From NCBI GenBank assembly GCA_030386875.1, contig CM059572.1, forward strand, positions 40,111,732 through 40,175,731: a stretch of DNA of 64,000 bases, read 5' to 3'. Every line of letters begins with the position of its first letter. Position 1 is the first letter of the stretch. The translations under genes and the position numbers were made by a program. Source of the DNA: Morinoia aosen (Eukaryota; Arthropoda; Malacostraca; Amphipoda; Talitridae). A model generated the notes under the pieces. That model was not told the DNA's origin, did not search any database, and was given only the letters and a program-made list of their open reading frames with translations. Of this stretch, positions 49,096 to 60,900 are shown piece by piece.

Positions 49096-51251
49096 CTATT
49101 TTACGAAAATTTCCTTCACACTTTGTTATCAGTGTTTCTGCTGTTTCTTATCATAAATTAATAAGCGAGCGATTTTGTTATTAACGTACTTTTACTGATA
49201 TAAAGATCAGTGGCGCTCCATTTCTCCCACTGACCAATTTAAAATGATTTATGACCGATAGATTGCAATCCCTATTGCAACATAAAAGAGGCTTGCTTTC
49301 CCACTCATTACATTTCGCCCTCATAATAAACACTAACGCAATTCTGTAGAGCTTCCCAACATTTTATCTTTACACTGGGCTAACAATGTTCGCTTCAATG
49401 ATTGCACTCCCAAACGATATTATCGATAATAAGACCATGTTGTCTCGAGGCTTTTCCACCAGTTTATAAGTTATTAAATTTATTAGCATCCGTTGCCCGA
49501 TGGGGCCGACGGCAAACTTGATAAGCTATAAAAATATATTGCGCGGTCGTGATTTTAAAATAATTTCCCCGCCTTTGGAACGACGATATTTGCATCACTC
49601 GATGCCGAGCACAAAAACGTCTGCTGCGAAACGAGATAAAAATTTAACTTTTATTCACGCTGTCCAAGGTTCTGAAGGTTTTCACCATGAACTGTTTTCT
49701 GATTTTTTGCGGTGTTTCATTTTTCATTCGGCAGATAAAAATAAAATGCGAGAATCCAGTCCTTCTTCTGTCCGGTGGTTTTGATTCCCTCCTCTGAGAG
49801 GAATTAACTTGGGGAAAAAGTTAGAACTACTCCATCAACTCAGATAATTAATTTTGTTTTTTAGTCATCAAGAATAAGATTATTCATTTTATGGGAAATG
49901 CCGACTTATTCCTATGACCCTCAACATTTTCCACCGTCATTGTCGGTTAATTTGCTCACCACGTGTCTAGTAACACCTCCCCCCGTAACTTCATGAGAGA
50001 CCGCATATCCTTCCTGAAATACATACTTCAATAGTTTTTGATAAGTTTGCTTTGCGATAATTTGGAAACGAGAATGTCTGCAGTCGGAAGAAACTACCCG
50101 CGACCGATCGCAACGTTGAGCTGAGCCCAGCGGAGGGATGCGGTTTTGTCCCACCGCCAAACGAGGCTCGTCAGCCCCTCAACGAAGCCAAGACGAGTTC
50201 GAATGAAAATGGGGTAAATTACCAGGGGAAAAATAATTGACAGTGTGGTTCCCTAGAATCATCTTTTAAACAATTCCTAAGTCATCAAATAATCTTAAAT
50301 TCTAATTGAGAACTGTATTTTATTCAGTTAGCAGGTACCAAGAATCTCCCTTCCGCGTGTTCCCTCCTCTTGTCATTTCCAACACACATTCCGCTTCTTA
50401 ATATTCGTCCAGATCTCTCCGAATTCTTGGTGTATTGATATTCTACAATTTTTGCGGGACTTATTGAACAGTGCATTCTCCTACCGTGTCTCCGAAGTAC
50501 AGCCTTAGGATAAATTCATTTCAACATGAGTCATTCATTCCAGCAGCAAAAGCATAGTTACTGTAACTAGCAGCCCCATAGTCGAACAGACAGATAGTTC
50601 GATTCGATTTCAACTCCATAACATCGAGTTACGTATCATCAAATGATCTTAACAATCTGCCTCAATATGATATCGCATTCTCATCACAGTCACAACAGTT
50701 GGAAAGTTATCAAAATATCAAACGAGAATCACACTGAACGTTTATTAAGAGAATATGTTTTTATTTGTTGCTCGTAATTCGGTAGTAGGGGAACGTGGGC
50801 ATGATTCTGGGAGTGAGAAACATGGCTGGTATCTGGACTTGAGTGGGTGCTTGGTCGGCCATTAGAGGTGCGGACGAGCAGCTGTACTGCGTCATTATAG
50901 CTGCTGCAGCCACGGCTGCCAGAGTGGCCTTTTTCTGGTCAAAACACTCCTATGGTGGCCATTTCTAGGTAAAATTTGGTGGTGCAGCGCCCTGCACTCA
51001 CAGGGTAAGTAGATGAAAAATGAATGCTCTTTATGGCAAAAACGTGCTTGAAAAAAGGCAAATTAGAAGATGACTTGAGAATTGTAATTTGGCAACCGTG
51101 GCTGCACAAGCGGCTCCTTTAAGACCCATGCATTGGCCGGGCTTGCAACTCAGCTGCTCTTCACATCGTCGGTACGAATTTTCACGGTTCTCTTTACCAC
51201 GTTTTACTGAGTCTAGGACACACTCTAAAAACTTGAGGGTGCCTATTTGAC
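49096..51251. other. AT-rich stretch with GC-richer text at 50.8-51.2 kb
   Basis: The frames (94 codons at 49500-49784 and 79 codons at 49921-50160) have no known motif. The 50800-51000 text is richer in GC and uncharacterised. Confidence 0.45.
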
Positions 51252-51392
51252 GTGAGTGTATGTGTCGGTATTTGTGTGTGTGTGTCGGTATCTGTGTGCA
51301 CGTGTTCGCATCTGTGTGTGTCTGCATCTGTGTGTGTCCTTATCTGTGTGTGTCCGTATCTTTGTGAGAATATTCTGTGCCTGTGTATGTAC
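51252..51392 (+). repeat. GT-rich 16-20-bp minisatellite
   Basis: The units follow CTGTGTGTGTCCGTAT with variable length. The opposite-strand frames read Thr/His-rich tandem text (HTQIPTHT) that reflects the repeat only. The array can adopt Z-DNA-prone GT/AC form. Confidence 0.88.
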
Positions 51393-54189
51393 ATCAGACG
51401 GAATTCTAGACCTTATTGGCTGACGCTAGCCATTAGGTTCAAGTTCACGGAGACATCATCCATCAGCTCCTGGGCTTGTATAGCAGTTTAAAGTTGTGTT
51501 ATTCACTAATTTCTGCAAGAGAGCCACTTCGCTCAACGCATTGATTGATGCGTTGCAGCTATTGCAAGTTAGAGTATATTATGTAACTTATATATTAATT
51601 AATTGATCTATATATTTTTTGAGAGCCGTGAATAGAGTCATCGAGAGCCGCGCAATGAATATCACTGCGATCTAAAGAGAACTGAGCGGACTTGTGTAGA
51701 GCGTGTAGAGTGTATCTCTAGCTCGTACATCTCATAACTGTTTTCTCAATGCTAGTGGAGAAACTTTTAGGGAATAAATTTTTTTTCATAAACGTTTTTC
51801 AAGACTTTCTTATTTTGTGAAGAATGACAAATATCTAAACTCACGTATGTTGTAAGAGACACTCCTTCAAAAATTTCGAAAAAAATTTTCGGGCGAGTAT
51901 GCGTATCTACATTTCTATCATAATTTAAATTAAGGTCATACTTACTTGATCTACATTTTTCAAAACTTAATATTTTTCAAAACGTATTCCTTCTAAGCTG
52001 TCGCGGAATTTAGGGATAAATAAAGCGTCAAATCAGTCTGTATTGAATGTTCTGACGAGCAAATCAAACTGTTTACCTAAACAAATTTGTACGGAAATTA
52101 TTTTACGCCATATAATGTATTCTTTTATATTTTATACCATTTGATGTATGTTTTAAGTAAGTGACTTCAAGTTGAAAAGTTCAAAAAATTTGGTTTATGT
52201 AAACGCAATTACTACGTTACTACATTTATATAAACTTCATAAACGTGAAACGTCATGAATGTTTCACGAACTACTTGAAGGCGCTATCGGGAGAAACAGG
52301 CGCAACCATCTTGAGGAAGTCCTCCTGTAGAACTGTATTGTCAATCTTTTCCGGTGGAACCTTAACCTTCTGACAGTTTTTTATCCGAGGCTGACGCCCT
52401 TAAATATGCCGTGATCAGATAGTTCCATCATGGTCCAAAAAATCCTGAATTTGAAAAACAGAGACCTGACAACTTGTCTGAACTTTAAAATAATTCTTCT
52501 GTAACGACGATGAAATAAGGAGTCAGTTTACGGCTAAGAGACACATATTGTTTTAAACAAAATAGACAACATAGTTTCATTGGTCCAGATCTCTCGCATG
52601 CAAGCTGCTGTGCAAGCTGCCCTTAATTAACACTACTCGAATTATTCACGAAACTTACAGCACGTTTCTCACGTGCTGCGGTAATTGAACTTATGTCACT
52701 TCTGCTGTAGCAGCTCGAACGGAGCGAAACAAGCACCAGACAAAACAGTGCGTGAGCAATTTCCACAGCCGCTCTAATGAGATGGAATTAGAGCAGCCTT
52801 ATGCTTGCATTTATCGCAACCCATCAGTTTAAACTGAAGTGATCTCACTGCAGGCTGTTCATGGCCAGTTTATAAGCGCAGACCGGCTGGATGACGACTT
52901 CTGTTTGCCGTGATGAGCCCTTACCCAGCCTTTAAAGTCCACGCTGTGGAGGCATGGAGTTTCACGCGCTGCCGGTGCTGCAATTGTCCAGGCTCTGCCG
53001 CTTGTGTTAATGCACGTAATTCATGCGCCTATTGCCGCTCCTAGTGCAGTTTTGCCACCTACTTTTATTGCTTTGCTTATTTCTCTTCATTGTGTTATTT
53101 CTGTTTGAGGCTGCAATAATTTTTCTATGTATTACCGCTGTGTCTTTTTGTGCTTGCTGTTGTTCCAAAAAATCCTGCCTTTATGTACATGTATTGTAAT
53201 GATGGTTTGGTAATTTTGTGCAAGCAGCCTTCCTTTAACTCCAAATATCGCTTACAATTCAAGCTCGAGCAGATGTTAGTTTCTATCGATAGTGTACTTT
53301 ACGGTGATTCATAACCTTTTTGCTAGACTCAGTATTAGATTATTCACAAATTAATTGGGTCACTATTATTGGCTAAAGCTTAGATATTTTCCCTTTCAAT
53401 AATGCCGCCGCCATCCTCACCTACTTTGTGGCTGCTTCTGCTGCAATTTTGCTGCCTGTGTGAGAGTTCTAGCGGAATTAATTTTTCAAACGAGGTTGTC
53501 TAGTAGGCCTTTAAAATCTTCAATTCAATCTTTTTATCTCTTGGAATGAAAACTCTCACGATATTACAGGACTTGAGAATGGGAGCTTGAGTGGAGGCTT
53601 GTATTATTTCAAATGTTAACACTTGAGTAGATCCGCTTCCTCCCATTCATTCCTCGTCTGCATATTTCTCCGTAATCTCGCTCGTTACAAAACCTACTTA
53701 TCGACCATTTTTAATAAATCTATAAATATTTTCCCATTTTTCTAGAGGAGGGTCATTGTATGAAAACAGAGTTAAGCCATACATAATCGTTTTATTTTGC
53801 ATCGAAATACATATCTTAAATATTTCGTTCAATAATAATTTCAATTTTGCACAATACAGAGCATGTAAGGTTTGGCATAATTTGCATTCATGGTTTACTT
53901 CATGAGAAAAAAACATGGCGTGTTTGAATTTCCTTACTACATTTGTGCGTCTCCGCCTGAGCATGCTGCAAGTTTGTGAGCAGACGTTACATTTAGTGAG
54001 AGCCTTATTTCTTCTAGCATGTTGTGCAGTGTTGTTAATAGAGAGTGGTCGCAGCGTGAGTTGCCGAACATGCTTCATAATTATTAGCGGTCTCTGAGCC
54101 AGCCGCCACTCAGCCGTAATGCCGTCTTGCATATTTGAGCGGCCTCGCTCTCTGGCTGCTGCTGCTGCTGTGCTTCTTGTTTGTTCTCA
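51393..54189. other. AT-rich stretch, no gene recognised
   Basis: The longest non-repeat frame on the minus strand of the window, 144 codons, lies at 53698-54132. It contains Cys/His pairs (CNVCSQTC and HECKLCQTLH) but matches no family I can name. 52600-53060 is moderately GC-rich. Confidence 0.45.
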
Positions 54190-54860
54190 GCATGCGCCTC
54201 TACTGTTCCTGATGGACTGCTGTGTTACGTGCTTCTATATTTATTGGCGCCTCTCCCGTTCCTGACGGGGTGCTTCTGTGGCACGTGCTTCTGTATTTAT
54301 TGGCGCCTCTCCCGTTCCTGGCGGGGTGCTTCTGTGACACGTGCTTCTGTATTTATTGGCGCCTCTCCCGTTCCTGACGGGGTGCTTCTGTGACACGTGC
54401 TTCTGTATTTATTGGCGCCTCTCCCGTTCCTTGCGGGGTGCTTCTGTGACACGTGCTTCTGTATTTATTGGCGCCTCTCCCGTTCCTGGCGGGGTGCTTC
54501 TGTGACACGTGCTTCTGTATTTATTGGCGCCTCTCCCGTTCCTGACGTGGTGCTTCTGTGACACGTGCTTCTGTATTTATTGGCGCCTCTCCCGTTCCTG
54601 ACGAGGTGCTGCTGTGTCACGCTTCTGTATTTATTGGCGCCTCTCCCGTTCCATGGCGGGGTGCTTCTGTGACACGTGCTTCTGTATTTATTGGCACCTC
54701 TCCCATTCATGACGAGGTGCTGCTGTGTCACGTGCTTCTGTATTTATTGGCGCCTCTCCCGTTCCTGGCGGGATGCTTCTGTGATACGTGCTTCTGTATT
54801 TATTGGCGCCTCTCCCGTTCCTGGCGGGGTGCTGCTGTGTCACGTGCTTCTGTATTTATT
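54190..54860 (+). repeat. 56-bp minisatellite, 12 units, with an ACGTG/CACGTG site per unit
   Basis: The consensus unit is CTGTATTTATTGGCGCCTCT then CCCGTTCCTGACGGGGTGCT then TCTGTGACACGTGCTT. Eleven of twelve units keep ACGTG and about nine keep the full E-box palindrome CACGTG. One unit (near 54617) has lost it by a short deletion. Each unit also carries GGCGCC. Frames of 60-112 codons across the array on both strands come from the repeat. Confidence 0.93.
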
Positions 54861-55565
54861 ACTCTGATAAGTGCGTTCAGAAAGGGTGCATTTTAGAGGG
54901 TCTGGGTAATTGTTTCGGTGTTATGCTTCTCCGCATAACTGTGTAAGGAACATCGCTAAGAATCTGGATAATCGTTGTCTGGCCAACAACCTATTCATAA
55001 ATGATTCTAAAAGACCAAATAATAAGCCTGATTTCTGCGAGAAAGCATCACGAGATACATTCTAGAACAGTCGACTCGTCAGAAACGACGTTCGGACGCC
55101 GAGGAAACAAAGAACGAACAACGCGCCAACGGGAGGTGCCAAGGACCTCAATGGGTGTCTCCTTTTTGCTTTAATTCATAATGTTTACCATTGTTTTGTG
55201 GGGATTTTTATATAGTAATAAGTGTAAGGTTAATGATGTATATTTTAAATTCGATAGTAGGGATATATTACGTTCATATTGGTAACCTTGCGAGATCGTT
55301 ATTTGAAGTTGGCATCTCAAACGATGCCAAACGCGGGTTGTCTGAGGGAGCGAACGGCAGTAGGGACGAGGACACCACCGAGAACTGTTGTATACGAGAG
55401 TACTCACCTTCCTTAGCCCAGATGGGCCGAGGCTTGTCTCTTAATATTGGACTTAATCAAATAACAACTTTAAAAGTCATCCTAGAACATCTGTGTTCTC
55501 ATTCGTTTGCAAGTAATTCATATTACGTCACTCGACTACAGTGCCAATTGAATGAAATGGTGTTT
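54861..55565. other. Spacer with a 146-codon unrecognised frame
   Basis: A plus-strand frame from 55191 to 55631 is the longest non-repeat frame on this strand. Its residues show no domain and it runs into the 65-bp duplication. I do not call it a gene. Confidence 0.35.
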
Positions 55566-55690
55566 GCGGGTATTTTCTTCCGCTCTCGATATTTACGAGT
55601 TCTCTTAGTTCATTATTACTGTATATTCTAGCGGGTATTTTCTTCCGCTCTCTATATTTATGAGTTCTCTTAGTTCATTATTACTGTTTC
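55566..55690 (+). repeat. 65-bp tandem duplication next to an AATAAA
   Basis: GCGGGTATTTTCTTCCGCTC and the following text to CATTATTACTGT are repeated from 55631 with two or three changes. An AATAAA polyadenylation-like word follows at about 55698. Together with the CpG-rich text downstream, this could be the end of a retroelement, but terminal repeats were not found. Confidence 0.85.
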
Positions 55691-56393
55691 TTTGGGAATA
55701 AACTCGCTCGGAAGAGCGTTACGTTAAGCGTTAAGAAGGGTAGCGCGGAGGGCTGCCACCACGAGGTATATATAGCCTCGACTAAAATTAGAGATTGATT
55801 CTGTTATGTGATGAAGAACCACGTGAACTATTCTTTATAGGTAGCGATGGCTGAGGGCCGGCACGTGTTTCATATGCCCGTGACGAGAGAGAGAAGGAAT
55901 GATACGAGGCCACAATTTATTACGTGTACTATGGGAAAGGCAAGTAAGGATTGCAAGAGCACACGGGGTAACAACAACTTTTACAAATTCGGAGCGCCCG
56001 GACACATCAACTCTCCAGTATCTTTCGAGGGATTTCCCCGATAAACGCGACAACAGGTGTAACAATATTTTAAATCCAGAACATTTGTCGAGCCAAAGAA
56101 TGTACAAGCCACCAAAAGGGTCGAGCCAATTAAGCGTACAGCAGACGCTTGAAATCATGCGCCCTCAAAACAAGTCAATGAATTTCCGTTGATCGCGCCA
56201 CGCATTAACAGCCACCGTTTCTAAATTCAAGTATAAATTGAAAACAGTGCCTCGCGAGTAACTGCACTATTCTAAGTGCGTAAAAACCGGCGTGACTGTC
56301 TCACGCTTCAAGCCCGACAACCCGATGTCCGTCCTCAACTACGGCCCGCCGTCTAGTCTATGTCCTTTCCCGACTACCGCTCCGCACCAAGTG

Positions 56394-56401
56394 TCCTCTA
56401 C
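56394..56401. other. Left target-site duplication of the hAT element
   Basis: TCCTCTAC lies immediately outside the left terminal inverted repeat. The identical 8 bases lie at 57307-57314. Eight bases is the characteristic duplication length for hAT transposition. Confidence 0.93.
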
Positions 56402-57306
56402 CAGGGCTGCCAATGAGAATTTTATCAAAACCCCAGCATACGCTAGAAAAAAACCCAGATTGCTGCTTAAAACCCCAGATTCGCGAAAAAGTGTGTTAAT
56501 GAAGTAATTTGCTTACCTTTGTACTCGTATAACTCTGAATCAGTTGCTGCAGTCAAACATATAGCGTTGCTCCGTAATTTCTCATTCTGCCTCTCCAAAT
56601 ATCGGTGACTTATTGCTCCGATTTCCATATCGCGTATTAATTCTTTTCGTGGTTGCCAAGTAGTACAATCATTGTTGCTCCTCGAAATTAATTGTTTTGC
56701 CAAAATTCTATCTCTTACAGTTTCTGCTCTCAGAAAACTGGTTTGTTTCGTTTTAACACAATTCATGACTGAAAAAATTCGTTCAACCGAAGCAGACGAA
56801 TGTGGCAGAATAGTTAGACTTGTCATAAAAGCAGACAAGAGGCCAAATTTTAAATTTTGAAAACCGTCCTTGATTTCTTTTAGTTTGTTCCAGTATCTTG
56901 GAGGATTTTATAAAAGAACAATTACTATATAGGTGCTTTCAATAATTATGTGTTTCATGTACAACAGTAACAGGTACTGCATAAATGGGACTTGAACATT
57001 TAAATTGTTCTATATTTTTTGCTGGCAGTAAACAGACGTCACTTAGATTTCGACAGAATGCAGATGCAACAGGAATATAATAGCAACTAATGCACCCAAT
57101 TTCAATTAAACGAATTTGATAATTTAATACCATAATTTTCATTGCATCAAGCGCGGAAAAAATTATTATATATAAAAACCTTCAATTTGTTACCTCTGCA
57201 TAGAAAACCCCAGATTTTTGCCAATTTTTTGATAAAAACCCCAAAACCTTAGGCCACAGCTAAAAACCCAAGATCTAGGGTTAAAACCCCAGCTTTCGCA
57301 GCCCTG
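56402..57306 (-). mobile_element. hAT DNA transposon, 905-bp internally deleted copy
   Basis: The ends CAGGGCTGCCAATG (left) and, on the opposite strand, CAGGGCTGCGAAAG (right) form terminal inverted repeats with nine perfect bases, bounded by a perfect 8-bp duplication, TCCTCTAC. Both sub-terminal zones carry direct AAAACCCCAGATT-like words (for example near 56427, 56468, 57206, 57228 and 57280). These are probable transposase-binding motifs. The interior keeps only the C-terminal part of a transposase on the minus strand, so the copy is non-autonomous and would depend on a full-length relative. Intact ends and a perfect duplication indicate a fairly recent insertion. Confidence 0.95.
56467..56907 (-). 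pseudogene. hAT transposase C-terminal fragment (dimerisation domain)
   Basis: The minus-strand frame is open from 56907 to a stop at 56467. It reads PPRYWNKLKEIKDGF and then LTILPHSSASVERIFSVMN, the conserved block of the hAT C-terminal dimerisation domain (family form SSAxxERxFS). Next come RAETVRDRILAKQLI and a less conserved tail ending FFANLGF. In intact enzymes this region supports oligomerisation and completes the RNase H-like catalytic fold. The catalytic N-terminal part and the zinc-finger DNA-binding region are absent. A separate minus frame at 56939-57142 (67 codons) may be another relic, but I do not recognise it. Confidence 0.92.
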
Positions 57307-57314
57307 TCCTCTAC
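57307..57314. other. Right target-site duplication of the hAT element
   Basis: TCCTCTAC immediately follows the right terminal inverted repeat and is identical to 56394-56401. Confidence 0.93.
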
Positions 57315-57960
57315 ACGTCCTACTCAATCCTGCTCGGACAATGCTCACCCCTCCCGAAGGGGAGGGGGGGTCACTGCACGAGCCGGGCAGCAACGGGGCG
57401 AGAAGGTTCTGGGCTTCGCCTCCCTCCACCCAACCGGGGTACGGCTGGGGGAGAGGGGTCGGGTCTCATGCCCCTGCCCACCTCCCGTTACGGCAATTAA
57501 ACAATGGTCCGCGGGACGGCGAGTCTAAACTCAGCGCTCTGCGCCGTCGGTATGAGGTTCCCACATTTTATAGTGCTGTGGTTGCCTAGGCCAGCGTATC
57601 CACTTATTGGATTTAATATAGGGAAGATTTCTCTTCTGAGAACGTCTCCGACATATATTTCCCAAGACCATAGCACGAAAGCCAGCTATAAATTTACGAC
57701 CCGTATCAATTCAGAGATGCTGTCTTCCCGGGCATGCTATTCTGCTCGCTCGGCAATATGTGAGATAGGGGAGGAATCTGACTTCATACACAATATAACG
57801 TCAATTGTCGATGTCAATCTAGACTGCTAACTGTCGGCCACCGATACAAAATGGCGGACGCGACCTGCGGGACTCAACCCTCATCAACCCTGATCTCCAA
57901 ATCTCAGATAAGTCTCCTTCCGATGTTATGTCGATCCGAGATTCCCTCTCACACTTCTGG

Positions 57961-60900
57961 GTATATTAGGCCGCGAGTGCGTAAATCGTGTACGTTCAAT
58001 TAGGTTGCGTATATTCAATAACTAATGTCTCGATATTTTCCTTTGTTCAATAGTGAATTCCTTTAATGTTTCGGTGTCTTTAATATCCTTCAGATAGATA
58101 GGAAAAGATGATGTGGATGATTTAGAAAGAAAATGATAATGTTTGAAGCCATGAAACACGGCTAAAATGTACGATTAATTTATGGCCTTACGCCCGGATT
58201 TCACGCTTACCGAAGATTGAATTAAATGTTTATTCAGATAAAATCTGAATTGGTGGCAGTTACCTTGAAATTTACATGTAGAAAATATATGAAAGTGACA
58301 AATAATCTTAATGTTACGACGAATAGCATCATGAGAAAAGAATAATTGAGGAGAATAAAAGAATGATGTGACATCGATGAAATAGGGGAAACACGACAAT
58401 GGGAAACACGACATTCGGCCTGGATTCATTGTATCATAATTATACTCTATACCGAGATCTGTAAATCCCTGAATTACGGGAAAAATTACTTCCATTGAAA
58501 TGATTGCGAAGCGACTTGTTAAAGAAGAAGAATTTTCATCTTCCTGAGCTTACACTTAGGATTTATCAGTGTCTCTGGTTCAATTGATACAAACTCAAAA
58601 AAAAGCATTGACCTTAACGTATTAGAGACTCAGTTACATTTTCCTTCAAGAATTACGTCAGTTCTATTTATTTCTTACCATCAATGGTTAAGGAGTGTCC
58701 CTCCAGAGTGAGCCAAGAGAACAAGAAGCCCACAATCACGTCCCGCTCTTAGCTGCATCCTCCTTCCTTCCTGTGCCGTGCAACGCAGCTCCAGATTTAG
58801 TCCAGCTGAGGTCAGGCCATCATCTGATGGCGCTTTCTGCCCGCTGTTCCAAATATACCCGTGTTTTGCAAGCACTGGAGGTCGCCGCAGTATGCCATAC
58901 ATGTTAGCATTGCGCAGATTTCTGCTCCATCCCCATCGTGGTAGTCACGCGAAAACATCGTTCAGATACTCTTCTAATTTTTAGGAAAGTTTGTGCCAGT
59001 ATTTTTAAAGCTCGAAGACTTGACTCACAATAGAAATTAAGAGTACTGTTTAGATTTGAGTTTCCCTGCAACACGTAGTGTAAATTATCTCTCGCGCTGG
59101 CTCAACAAACAGACTTTTGTTCGGCAGCCTCAGCATTTTCGTATGCATTGTTTCATTTATAATTGTGTGGAGCATTTCGAGAGGCTCAGTCGCAAATCGT
59201 TCTGGTAAACAGCGTACTTGGGCATCGCATGTTGTGAATGAGTAGACGATGGTGATTACCAACATGGGGCTTGAAAATGAGCTGAAATCGACCAGAACCG
59301 AAAATGAATGCGAATTTAGAGTTGATTTCACGATAACATAGCTATCAATATCTATTAGGAATGCTGCTAAAAATTAATTGCAAACCTAAAAACCTATACA
59401 CTTTAGTAGCAAATTGGCAAAAAAAGCCTGTTATTTTTTAATAATTCAATTTGAAGTGCAGTAGAAAGCGTGAAACTATGAATGCTATCAAAGCCTTTCA
59501 GTTACGCTCTTCGAATAACAGTGTGAGGTACGAGCTGCTATATCGGTGCCTCATTCAAGATCAAATTGTTTACTAAAAAGGTGAAAATGCAGATGTTTTT
59601 AAGCAATGGAGATACAGGATACTCAGCCACAGATAAATAAAAAACGAAAGTAATGTATTTGTTGTCACTTTTTTATACGTAATGAAGGAATTCGTCATAA
59701 ATTCATGAAAATGAGCCAGTTTAGGGTGAGTGTGAACCACCTGCGACATTGTTTAGTTAATCCTGGCGAAGCTGCTGAGCGTTCTCCGAAATGAGAACTA
59801 TATTTGCAACTAGAAGCGCTTTCGAGTGTCGCACGGCTTCAATGGCCACCGTTTAAACTGTAGATCTCTGACCTAGCGTATCTCTACACTTTGACTGCTG
59901 TGGGTAAATAGAAGTTCAATATTTAACCCAAATTTAAAGTCAATTGTAGTACCAACTGGATCGTGCCTTCATTTAGTTTTGATGAAGTATTTATGGGATT
60001 TAATTTTGTGACCACTGGTCGGTCAGCAGCAATATGAAAATTCCCTCCATGAGCCATCGGTGGCTTACGTCGCAGTCGAAGTGTTAAAGTATCCTAGCCT
60101 ATAGCCTATCCTAACATATCCGTACCTAACTTTGATGTCATATGTATTCACCTAACGACAGTTTACCTGGTATATACTTACAGTGAACAGTAACTAAAAT
60201 ACCGCTTCAACACAGGGACAAACAGAAAGAAAAACTTTGGCAGAATTACAATATGCATTATTACATTTTAGTTCGAAAGTTTTGCTACAAAATGTCATAA
60301 CATTAAAAATATATATTAACTAACACGAAATTTTGAGCGAATGAAGGCGTAGTTAAAACTTTTTGGTTCAAAAAGTGATATGATAATGCTAGAAATATAA
60401 AAAAGGGCCTTTTTACAAAGAAACACTGAATAAATTCATCGTGCACACCGGCAACGAAACGTGTGGCGCCTCACCAATGAAAGTTGCTCAACTTCCGCCC
60501 CATCATTCCCCACACACCTGCTCCGTCATGGCGACCTCGCGATGACCACACACCAGGGAAATCAAGGTGATACACAATTCATGGATCTTGCTTTCTGCGC
60601 ACACTTGCCGGAGATAACTCCGCGCTTAAGCTCTCGTGCTTGGCGCTTGTTTAAGATTAAATAAGAATGATGCTGTCTGTACCTGTTGCTCGTTATTCTT
60701 CAAAAGGTGTGCAGGAAATTTACGAGGATAATTTATCGAATACGGGTAAATTTTTATGACGTATTGTGTCAAAAATTGGTTCGCTACTTTTGAGCATAAC
60801 CACCTCGTAGTTGTAATTAATGGCTTCACGAGCACATGCCCGCGCCTCACAATAGCCGCGCGCTCACTATTGACCAGAAACCGCACACCCAACCTGCTAC

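Larger units (their letters stand above)
55700..57960. other. CpG-rich segment, probably of foreign or mobile origin, interrupted by a hAT copy
   Basis: Outside the hAT insertion this segment is much richer in GC and CpG than the rest of the window. On the plus strand, a frame entering the hAT insertion at 56394 (from about 56262) remains open when read on from the right flank to about 57528. The insertion therefore appears to have split an open frame. I recognise no family in it. 57348-57367 is a C-run/G-run hairpin. Possibilities are a decayed retroelement or another integrated element, or an exon-rich piece of a host gene. Confidence 0.4.

Noticed and set aside
53698..54132. 144-codon minus-strand frame with Cys/His pairs suggesting a zinc finger
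   Set aside because: Spacing does not fit a named zinc-finger class and no flanking domain supports it. The frame length is possible by chance. A profile search could reopen it.
54181..54896. Frames across the 56-bp array (up to 112 codons, both strands)
   Set aside because: Repeat by-product. Residues recur with the unit and no non-repeat coding part is attached.
55191..55631. 146-codon plus-strand frame as a gene
   Set aside because: No domain, it runs into a tandem duplication, and base use resembles non-coding neighbours.
55700..57960. Endogenous viral or LTR-retroelement origin of the CpG-rich segment
   Set aside because: No polymerase, capsid or integrase motif, no primer-binding site and no paired terminal repeats were found. 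It is left as an unexplained compositional island.
59050..59331. 93-codon minus-strand frame with a hydrophobic start, perhaps an exon of a membrane protein
   Set aside because: No motif strong enough to name a family and no neighbouring exon found.
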